From NCBI GenBank assembly GCA_030837445.1, contig JAUPKM010000160.1:1-18873 (forward strand): a DNA stretch of 18,873 nt, read 5' to 3'. Shown piece by piece: positions 7,202-13,732 of this stretch. This DNA comes from Actinomycetota bacterium. GTDB taxonomy: Bacteria > Actinomycetota > Actinomycetes > S36-B12 > UBA10799. The translations under genes and the position numbers were made by a program. How positions within the stretch are numbered: the first letter of the stretch is position 1; the number at the start of each line of letters is the position of its first letter. The notes beneath the pieces were generated by a model. It was not told the DNA's origin, did not search any database, and was given only the letters and a program-made list of their open reading frames with translations.

Positions 7202-8667
7202 GGGCGGGGGCCCGGCAGGCGGACATTGACGTACTTGGGATGGGTGTAGTCGTCGATCCCTTCGGTGCCGCCCTCGCTACCGAAGCCGGAGTACTTCACC
7301 CCGCCGAACGGGGCTTGGGCCGTTGCAATGGTCAGGTGGTTGACCCCCACCATCCCTGTGTCCAGTTCCTCGGCGGCCCGATAGGCGGTGTCCAGGTCTC
7401 TGGTGAACACGAATCCGGCCAGGCCGTAGGCGGTCGAATTCGCCACCTTGATCGCCTCGGCCAGGTCCGTGAAGGTGGTGATCGGGGCGATCGGGCCGAA
7501 CGGCTCGTCGGTCATCACCGACATCTCCGAACTGACCCCGGTCAGCACGGTGGGTTCGAAGAAGAAACCGACTTGGAAGTCCACCGGTCGTGACCCGCCG
7601 TGGGCCACCGTTGCGCCTTTGCCGACGGCATCGTCGACCATCGCGGCGACCGCCTCTCGGCGCCGAGCCGAGCCGAGCGGCCCGACGTCCGTCGCCGGGT
7701 CGCTACCCGGTCCGAGTCGGAGGGCGGCCGTTGCCCGGACGAACTCCTCGGTGAATTGGGCCGCCACCGACTCATGGACGAGAAACCGACTGGCGGAGAT
7801 GCAGACCTGGCCGGCATTGCGGAACTTGCCGACGGCGCAGAGCGCCGCCGCGGCTTCGATATCGGCGTCCGGGAAGACGAGCACCGGCGAGTGCCCGCCA
7901 AGTTCCATCGATACCGACTTCAGCGTCCGAGCCGCCATCGTGCTCACTGCTATTCCGACTGGGACAGAGCCGGTGAGGCTGACCTTGCGGATGATCGGGC
8001 CGGCCAGTAGTCGCTCGGAGAGTTCGGCCGGATCTCCGGTGACCACGCCGACTACACCGGCCGGGATCTCGGCTCGGTGGGCTGCCTCGGCGAACAGCAG
8101 CGAACTCAACGGGGCCTCGATCGGCGGTACCAGAATGACGGAGCAGCCGGCCGCCAGCGCGGGGGCGAGTTTGCGGGCGGGCAGCAGACTCGGGAAGTTC
8201 CAGGGCGCGAAGGCGGCGACTGGTCCGATCGGCTCGCGTCGCACCGTGATCCGAACGTCGGTGGTGTGCCCGTCCACCGTCCGGCCGTAGATCCGACGTG
8301 CTTCGTCGGCGTACCAATCGAACTGATCGGCGCTGGCGAGGACCTCGGCGCGGGCCTGGGCAAGCGGCTTGCCCTGCTCGGCTGTCATCACCGCGGCATA
8401 GCGGTCGACCTCGTCACGGACTATTTCGGCCATCGTCCGAAGGGCGGCGGAGCGCTGCCAGGCGCCGGTCGCCCGCCAGCGGTCGAAGCCCGTCGCGGCG
8501 GCCGCCAATGCGTCGTCGACGTCGCCGGCAGTCGCCCGCGGCACCGTCGCGATCACCTGCTCGGTGGCCGGATCCACGACGTCGATTCGCTCGCCGTCGG
8601 CAGCCTCCCGCCACTGGCCATCGACGTACAGCTGGGTCGGTGTCGGCTGGTTTCCGATCGTGGTCAT
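7198..8667 (-). CDS. NAD(P)-dependent aldehyde dehydrogenase, semialdehyde-dehydrogenase-like
   Basis: The 489-residue protein has complete ALDH-superfamily architecture: Asn157 in 'PWNFP', the nucleotide motif 'SLTGSVPVG' (230-238), the general base Glu255 in 'MELGGHSP', the nucleophile Cys289 in 'GQVCIS', and 'EPFGP' near the C-terminal third. These residues predict hydrolytic oxidation of an aldehyde to an acid. Length and motifs resemble succinate- or 2-oxoglutarate-semialdehyde dehydrogenases. In the cofactor-binding strand the usual Lys-Pro is replaced by Val180-Pro ('VILVPPIEAP'), which removes a lysine that normally contacts the cofactor ribose. The ATG at 8667 has a GGAAGGA ribosome-site-like stretch. 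The stop overlaps the dehydratase start by four bases. It likely oxidises the aldehyde made by the operon's ThDP or dehydratase steps. Confidence 0.88.
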   Translation of the reverse strand: MTTIGNQPTPTQLYVDGQWREAADGERIDVVDPATEQVIATVPRATAGDVDDALAAAATGFDRWRATGAWQRSAALRTMAEIVRDEVDRYAAVMTAEQGKPLAQARAEVLASADQFDWYADEARRIYGRTVDGHTTDVRITVRREPIGPVAAFAPWNFPSLLPARKLAPALAAGCSVILVPPIEAPLSSLLFAEAAHRAEIPAGVVGVVTGDPAELSERLLAGPIIRKVSLTGSVPVGIAVSTMAARTLKSVSMELGGHSPVLVFPDADIEAAAALCAVGKFRNAGQVCISASRFLVHESVAAQFTEEFVRATAALRLGPGSDPATDVGPLGSARRREAVAAMVDDAVGKGATVAHGGSRPVDFQVGFFFEPTVLTGVSSEMSVMTDEPFGPIAPITTFTDLAEAIKVANSTAYGLAGFVFTRDLDTAYRAAEELDTGMVGVNHLTIATAQAPFGGVKYSGFGSEGGTEGIDDYTHPKYVNVRLPGPRP

Positions 8668-8683
8668 CGCCTGGTTCCTTCCG

Positions 8684-8713
8684 GGTTCCTGGGTTCGGGG
8701 TTCCTAGGTTCGG
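8684..8713. repeat. Two tandem 15-bp repeats in the ThDP enzyme-ALDH gap
   Basis: The units 8684-8698 and 8699-8713 follow GGTTCCTRGGTTCGG and differ at one base. Degenerate pieces flank them: GGTTCCTTCC at 8673-8682 and GGTT at 8714. They fill most of the 55-base gap between the ThDP enzyme stop (8723) and the ALDH start (8667). I see no coding role on the operon strand. A spacer, transcript-stability or simple slippage origin is possible. Confidence 0.75.
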
Positions 8714-8722
8714 GGTTGCTGA

Positions 8723-10639
8723 CTAGAGCCCGATCTCGTGTCGTCGCTGCTGGGTATCGGCCACCCAGTTCCCGACGTTCCAGTCGCCGTAGGCGCCCAG
8801 ACCGCCGAGCTCGTCGGGCCCGAAGTAGACGGGTACATGGACCACGGCCAATCCGTCGTAGGCCAACGCGGCGGTCATCGCCGCCCGCAGCTCCGACACC
8901 GTGTAGCCGCCCGGTAATGCCAACACCCCGGATACCGCACCGGCCCAGCCGACGTAGTCCACCTCGACCGCGTCATTGGTGGCGAAATCCACGCCGTACT
9001 GTGCCACCTGCAGACTCGAGATGGCGGCCATCCGGCGGTTGTCGAAGATCACCACGACCCCGGTTGCGCCGTGGGCCACGCCGTCGATCAAGATCTGCGG
9101 ATTCATGGTGAAGGAGCCGTCTCCGGTGCACGCCACTGCCTGCCAGGGCTCGGCGGACATCGCAGTGGCGAGCACTGCCGAGGTGGCGAATCCCATGTAG
9201 GAGGCGCCACCATCGGTGAAGGTCACCCCCTCGGTCTCATCTGCGGCGAGTTGGAAGCCGTTGGCCTGGACGTCACCGGCATCGAAGAAGGCGACGGCCC
9301 CATGCTCGTGGCAGGCGGTCAGCACGGTATGAATCGCCGCCGGCTGGGTCAGCACTTCACGCCGCCAGACGTCGTCGTAGGCGACCGGGTTCGCATAGCG
9401 AAGGTCCTTGAAATCCTCCCACCTGCGGCGCGCGGCTTGGCAACTCATCAGCCAGTCGGACGCGGTGGCGTCGGCCGATTGGGTCTCAGCAGGCGACGCC
9501 GCACGGAGCTCACGCACCGTCCGAATCAACTGCTGCAGCGTCGGTTTGGCGTCGCCCAGCAGGGCTGTGGTGTCGGCGTAGTGCAGCGCGGCCTCGGGAT
9601 CGGTATTGATGTTCACCACCCGGCGCACCTTTGGGTAGCCGGTCCGGCTGCAGTCGGACTGACAGACAGCCCTGGATCCGACGACAAGCAGGGCGTCGGC
9701 ACGGGACATGGCGTAGTTGCCCGAGCTGGAGCCCTTGGATCCGCCGACGGTCATCTGACGCCTGTGACTTGCCGGTACGACGCCAGTGCTGATCGGAGAT
9801 GTGACCACGACCGCATCTACCAATTCAGCCAACTCGGCAAGTTCGACACCGCACCCCTTCGCGCCGCCGCCGACTTTGATCAGCACCCGTTCGGCGGCAA
9901 GCAGGTCCGCAGCCGCCTGGTCGTACCCATCGGCGGCCGCCGCCAGTCGAGGCGGTGCTCCGGTCGGCAACTCTCGAAGGTTGAAGTCCTTGAGCACAGC
10001 GGGTTGGGTGTTCAGCGGCAGGAGCAGGAAGAAGGGGCCCGGTCGGTGCGGATCATCGACGGTGCGAAGCCCTCGTCTGAGCGCGGTGGGTAGCGCGGCA
10101 GGCGTGTGCAGCGAGTACGCCGAGCCCATGGTGGCCGCGAGGCGCAGGAACAGGCCCTGCTCCGGCCGCGGGATCTGCTGCATGTTCGGACCCTCGTCCT
10201 CAGTGGTCTCATCGCCGTAGATGTGCCACACGCCGACGCCGTCACTCGACGCGACCAGCGACCCCGCCATTGCCTGCAGAGCCCCCGGACCGATCGAGGT
10301 CACCACCGCGGCCTTCTCGCCGGTGACCCAGCGCAGCGCGGTGGCCGCGTGTGCCGCCTCCGTCTCGTGGCGGACCGGGAACACCTCCACCACCCCCGCG
10401 GCGGTGTAGCTGCGCAGCACCTCCCCGAGTTCGGTGGAACCGTGGCCCAGCACTGTCACGTAGCGGGACACCGACTGTCGCAGCAGCCCGAGCACGAGTG
10501 CTTCGGACAGCGTCAGGTCCGTTCGACCCGGGATGGCGCCGGCCGCCAGGGCCTGGTCGAGGCCGCCGTGGGCGGCGATGGCACCGGCCCGCGCTGCCCG
10601 CGCGGTCGTCACGGTCTTCGGGGGTGACAGAGCGGCCAC
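8723..10639 (-). CDS. ThDP-dependent enzyme related to IolD (acetolactate synthase superfamily)
   Basis: The 638-residue protein matches the length of IolD, the ThDP-dependent C-C hydrolase that opens the trihydroxycyclohexane-dione ring in inositol catabolism. IolD-like features in order are: 'VLGHGSTELGE' (63-73), the ThDP-activating Glu92 in 'HETEAAHAA', 'GPG' near 118, 'VGGGAK' in the central domain, and the Mg/ThDP motif 'GDGS' at 506-509 ending at Asn534 ('FDN'). After it come 'ISSLQ' (IolD has 'INNLQ') and a Trp/Val-Gly-containing C-terminus ('GDWNVGNWV'). The GTG at 10639 has a strong AGGAGGT six bases upstream. It is the first gene of the minus-strand operon. Sequence divergence from classical IolD, and the lack of other iol partners, leave open a 2-ketoacid decarboxylase or a different ring hydrolase. 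Confidence 0.82.
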   Translation of the reverse strand: MAALSPPKTVTTARAARAGAIAAHGGLDQALAAGAIPGRTDLTLSEALVLGLLRQSVSRYVTVLGHGSTELGEVLRSYTAAGVVEVFPVRHETEAAHAATALRWVTGEKAAVVTSIGPGALQAMAGSLVASSDGVGVWHIYGDETTEDEGPNMQQIPRPEQGLFLRLAATMGSAYSLHTPAALPTALRRGLRTVDDPHRPGPFFLLLPLNTQPAVLKDFNLRELPTGAPPRLAAAADGYDQAAADLLAAERVLIKVGGGAKGCGVELAELAELVDAVVVTSPISTGVVPASHRRQMTVGGSKGSSSGNYAMSRADALLVVGSRAVCQSDCSRTGYPKVRRVVNINTDPEAALHYADTTALLGDAKPTLQQLIRTVRELRAASPAETQSADATASDWLMSCQAARRRWEDFKDLRYANPVAYDDVWRREVLTQPAAIHTVLTACHEHGAVAFFDAGDVQANGFQLAADETEGVTFTDGGASYMGFATSAVLATAMSAEPWQAVACTGDGSFTMNPQILIDGVAHGATGVVVIFDNRRMAAISSLQVAQYGVDFATNDAVEVDYVGWAGAVSGVLALPGGYTVSELRAAMTAALAYDGLAVVHVPVYFGPDELGGLGAYGDWNVGNWVADTQQRRHEIGL

Positions 10640-10715
10640 AACCCCACCTCCTACCCGGTTGTTGAGCCTTGAACCACGCTAGCCCAACAGCGGTTCGGTG
10701 GCCGGTCGGCGGCGA

Positions 10716-10746
10716 TTGGCCAGAGGTGTCCGGCTGGGGCTAGCCT
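10716..10746 (+). promoter_or_regulatory. Candidate promoter for the transporter-glucosidase operon
   Basis: TTGGCC (10716-10721) and TAGCCT (10741-10746) resemble -35 and -10 elements, separated by 19 bases. The -10 fits the TANNNT pattern common in actinobacteria and lies 28 bases before the GTG at 10775. The spacing is longer than ideal. GCTAGCC occurs twice in this 135-base divergent region (10678-10684 and 10739-10745), the second overlapping the -10. Confidence 0.3.
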
Positions 10747-10757
10747 GCAACTGCAGG
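10744..10757. promoter_or_regulatory. Inverted repeat, candidate operator
   Basis: CCTGCA and TGCAGG flank a 2-base centre (14 bases in total). The repeat lies directly after the proposed -10 and just before the ribosome-binding stretch of the transporter gene. A regulator bound here could block transcription of the transporter operon and perhaps affect the divergent catabolic operon. No regulator gene is present in the window. Confidence 0.35.
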
Positions 10758-10774
10758 TTGGTGGAGGAGGGCCC

Positions 10775-12040
10775 GTGGCCGAGACAGCAGCGGTTGATCC
10801 GCAGGCGCCCGAGGATGCGCTGGCCGAACCGACCCGAAATGTCAGTTGGGTCTTTCTGCTGTCGATCACCCTGGCCAACCTCGGGATCATGATGGTGCTG
10901 ATCACACCGCTGAACAACCTGCTACCCCGCTATACGCAGGCGATCACCGGTGGCGACGGCAAGGAGGCGGCGCTGGCGGTGGTCAGCGGCGTCGGTGCGA
11001 TTGCGGCGATGGTCTTCAATCCGCTGGCGGGAGCTCTGTCCGACCGGACCACAGCGAGGATTGGTCGGCGACGCCCCTGGGTCATCGGCGGCGCCCTGAC
11101 GGCTGCCGCGCTGATGGTGGTCATGTCCTATCAGAGCAGCATTCTGGGGCTGACGATCCTGTGGTTCCTGGTGCTGGCCGCGGCCAACATGGCGTTCTCT
11201 GCCCTCACCGCCTACATCCCGGATCGGGTGCCGGTGCATCAGCGGGGGCTTGTCTCGGGGTTGGTCGGGCTCGCGACCGTGGTCGGTATCGTCGGCGGCG
11301 TCTCGCTGGTCTCGTTCGGTGTGAAGGATCTGCAGCAGGGCACCTGGTTGGTCGCCGGCGTGATGGTGCTGTTGTTGATTCCGATCGTGGTGGCCGTGCC
11401 GGATGCCCGATTGTCGCGGTCCGCGCTGGTCCCTTTCAGCTGGTCGGCCTTCTTCGCCAAGTTCTGGGTGAGTCCGCGGAAGCATCCGGACTTCGGCTGG
11501 GCCTGGATCACGAGGTTCCTGGTGTGGATGGGAACTGCGCTGGCGACGATCTACCTGCTGTTCTACCTCGAGGACTACTTGAACTACCCGGACCCGGCGG
11601 CGGGCCAGGCGACGCTGATCCTGCTGTACGGGGTCGGAACGGCGTTGACCGCGGTGATCGGCGGCAAGCTGTCAGACCGGTCTGGGAAGCGGAAGATCTA
11701 CGTGATCGTCTCGTCGATTGTGATGGGGCTGTCGGTGTTGATTTTGGCCTTTGTGCCGTCGTTTGCAGCCGCCTGCGTCGGAGCGTTCCTGCTTGGTACG
11801 GGGTATGGGGTCTACCTGGCGGTCGATCAGGCGCTCATCACCCAGGTGCTGCCGGCGGCGGAAGACCGGGCCCGCGACCTCGGCGTCATCAACATCGCCA
11901 ACACCGCGCCGCAGATCCTGGCGCCGGTGCTGGCGGCCCCGCTGGTGACCGGTTTGGGCTATCCGGCGTTGTTCATCTCGACCGCCATTGTGATGGTCAC
12001 CGCGGGCATTCTGGTCCGGTTCATCAAGTCGGTGCCGTGA
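10775..12040 (+). CDS. MFS transporter, sugar/glucoside-type
   Basis: The 421-residue protein has about twelve predicted membrane helices. The major-facilitator loop motif is present in both halves: 'GALSDRTTARIGRRRPW' (86-102) after helix 2 and 'GGKLSDRSGKRKIY' (near 296-309). The extended Arg-rich first loop is typical of disaccharide/glucuronide-type carriers (sucrose carrier and GPH-like). The GTG at 10775 has GGAGGAGG four bases upstream. The stop overlaps the start of the GH13 gene (GTGA), so the two are translationally coupled, and the likely cargo is an alpha-glucoside. It diverges from the ThDP/ALDH/dehydratase operon across a 135-base shared region, which hints at joint regulation. 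The specific substrate cannot be read from sequence. Confidence 0.85.
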   Translation: MAETAAVDPQAPEDALAEPTRNVSWVFLLSITLANLGIMMVLITPLNNLLPRYTQAITGGDGKEAALAVVSGVGAIAAMVFNPLAGALSDRTTARIGRRRPWVIGGALTAAALMVVMSYQSSILGLTILWFLVLAAANMAFSALTAYIPDRVPVHQRGLVSGLVGLATVVGIVGGVSLVSFGVKDLQQGTWLVAGVMVLLLIPIVVAVPDARLSRSALVPFSWSAFFAKFWVSPRKHPDFGWAWITRFLVWMGTALATIYLLFYLEDYLNYPDPAAGQATLILLYGVGTALTAVIGGKLSDRSGKRKIYVIVSSIVMGLSVLILAFVPSFAAACVGAFLLGTGYGVYLAVDQALITQVLPAAEDRARDLGVINIANTAPQILAPVLAAPLVTGLGYPALFISTAIVMVTAGILVRFIKSVP

Positions 12041-13596
12041 CAGGCCCGGCTGCTGCAGGCACTAGCCGCAGCTGGACCGACGAACCCGTCGTGTACGAGG
12101 TGTACGTCCGCAGCTTTGCCGATAGCGACGGTGACGGGGTCGGGGATCTGGAAGGAATCCGACGAGGCCTGTGGCACCTTGACAAGCTCGGTGCCGACGC
12201 GCTCTGGGTGACGCCGTTCTACCTCTCGCCGCAGCTCGACGCCGGCTACGACATCACTGACCACTGCGCCGTCGACCCGTTGTTCGGCAACGATGATGAT
12301 GCGCTGCGCCTCATCGACACCGCCCATGCGCACGGTCTGCGGGTGCTGCTGGACATCGTTCCGAACCACACTTCCGCCGCACACGCGTGGTTCGCCGCGC
12401 TACTGGCCGGCGACGAGCGGATGGCCGACCGCTACCATCTGCTGCCCGGCCGCGGTTTGGACGGCGATGAGCCGCCCAACGACTGGGTGTCGCTGTTCGG
12501 CGGGTCGGCGTGGACTCGGCTCCCGGACGGGCGTTGGTACCTGCACCTGTTCGACTCCTCCCAGCCGGATCTGAACTGGCGAAACCCCGTCGTGCGGGCT
12601 GAGTTTCGGCGGATATTCCAGACCTGGATCGACCGCGGGGTGGACGGTTTCCGAATTGACGTGGCTGCCTCCATGGTCAAGGCCGACGGCTACCCGGACT
12701 ACGACTACCGGCAGCCGCTGCCAACCTTCGACCGGCCCGAGACCCATGACATCCACCGGGAGTGGCATGCGCTATTCGCCGCAGCGGACCGAGACCTGTT
12801 GTCGGTGGGAGAGGTGTTTGGCGCTCCCAGCACCCCAGCCCTGCTCGCCTATGCCCGGTCGGACGAACTCACCTCGATCTTTGCCTTCCCCTGGTTGCAT
12901 TGCGCCTTCGATGCCGACGCGTTGCGGAGCGTCGCACAGGATTGGCTCGCGGAGGCTGCCGAGGTCCAGGCGTTACCGTCGTGGCTGCTCGGCAGTCATG
13001 ACTTCCCGCGGCCGGTGACTCGCTACGGCGATGGCCCCACCGGTCTGGCCCGCGCCCGGGCGATGGCCGTGGTCACGTTTGCGCTGCCTGGGGCCTGCTA
13101 CATCCACCAGGGTGAAGAGCTTGGGCTGCCGGAGGTCGACATACCTGCCGAGGCGAGGCAGGATCCGACGTTTCACCGCACCCAGGGGGCCTCCGTCGGT
13201 CGGGATGGGGTCCGGGTGCCACTCCCGTGGCAGCCCGACGGGTCAGCCTATGGTTTCGGCACCGACGGGGTCCGTCCCTGGCTGCCGCAACCGGAGGCTT
13301 GGCGGGAGCTGGCTATCGAGTTGCAGTGGCGAGATCCCGAGTCGACAGCTGCCCTCTACCGGGATGCGATCGCGCTGCGCCGGCGACTACTGCTGCCAGC
13401 CGGTCCCACGATCCGGTGGCTGGACCTGGGTGAAGGGGTGCTCGCCTTCCGCCGCGGCCAGGTGGTTGTCGTGCTGAATACCTCACCAGCGGATATCGAC
13501 CTTCCCGACGGGGAAGAGTTGCTCCGGAGCGGCGGCGGGGGCGACAGGGGTCGACTGCCGCCCGATTGCGCAGTTTGGCTGCTGGTGGAGGGCTGA
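12037..13596 (+). CDS. GH13 alpha-glucosidase-like glycoside hydrolase
   Basis: The true start is taken as GTG at 12037, overlapping the transporter stop in GTGA; the longer open frame upstream is only the out-of-frame transporter. The 519-residue protein has the (beta/alpha)8 GH13 regions: 'DIVPNH' (106-111), 'GFRID' with nucleophile Asp208, 'VGEVF' with acid/base Glu259, and 'GSHD' with the transition-state Asp322. 'VYEVYVRSFADSDGDGVGD' (19-37) and 'HQGEELGLPEVDIP' are typical of oligosaccharide alpha-glucosidases (oligo-1,6-glucosidase/trehalulose-type relatives). Region IV normally reads Asn-His-Asp; here it is Ser-His-Asp. There is no signal peptide, so it acts in the cytoplasm on imported substrate. 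Hydrolysis or transglucosylation of a short alpha-glucoside is the likely activity. Confidence 0.86.
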   Translation: MTGPAAAGTSRSWTDEPVVYEVYVRSFADSDGDGVGDLEGIRRGLWHLDKLGADALWVTPFYLSPQLDAGYDITDHCAVDPLFGNDDDALRLIDTAHAHGLRVLLDIVPNHTSAAHAWFAALLAGDERMADRYHLLPGRGLDGDEPPNDWVSLFGGSAWTRLPDGRWYLHLFDSSQPDLNWRNPVVRAEFRRIFQTWIDRGVDGFRIDVAASMVKADGYPDYDYRQPLPTFDRPETHDIHREWHALFAAADRDLLSVGEVFGAPSTPALLAYARSDELTSIFAFPWLHCAFDADALRSVAQDWLAEAAEVQALPSWLLGSHDFPRPVTRYGDGPTGLARARAMAVVTFALPGACYIHQGEELGLPEVDIPAEARQDPTFHRTQGASVGRDGVRVPLPWQPDGSAYGFGTDGVRPWLPQPEAWRELAIELQWRDPESTAALYRDAIALRRRLLLPAGPTIRWLDLGEGVLAFRRGQVVVVLNTSPADIDLPDGEELLRSGGGGDRGRLPPDCAVWLLVEG

Positions 13597-13647
13597 GGCG
13601 CCCGAAATCCCGCGGGTCGTGTCCGCTGGGGACTCCGTGATTGCCTT

Positions 13648-13665
13648 CGGGGGATTCGGACCCCG
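13648..13665. terminator. Weak hairpin between convergent genes
   Basis: CGGGG (13648-13652) and CCCCG (13661-13665) can pair around an 8-base loop in the 136-base gap between the GH13 gene and the converging GT4 gene. The stem is only 5 bp and no T-tract follows, so this is a low-confidence terminator. Confidence 0.22.
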
Positions 13666-13694
13666 GCGTGTCGCGGCGTGTCGCGGCGTGTCGC
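13665..13694. repeat. Three perfect tandem copies of a 10-bp unit
   Basis: GGCGTGTCGC occurs at 13665-13674, 13675-13684 and 13685-13694, followed by GGG and a degenerate GGCGCTGTCGC nearby (13702-13712). It is non-coding, between convergent gene ends. It is probably a slippage-type minisatellite, and copy number may vary between strains. Confidence 0.9.
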
Positions 13695-13732
13695 GGGCAT
13701 TGGCGCTGTCGCGGAGTGCACAGAGGACACGA

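Noticed and set aside
7198..8667. IolA (methylmalonate-semialdehyde dehydrogenase)
   Set aside because: That enzyme lacks the general-base Glu; this protein has Glu255 and should be a hydrolytic ALDH.
10846..13596. One 916-residue open frame spanning the transporter and GH13 region
   Set aside because: Its first part is an out-of-frame reading of the transporter gene. The GH13 gene starts at GTG 12037 by overlapping the transporter stop.
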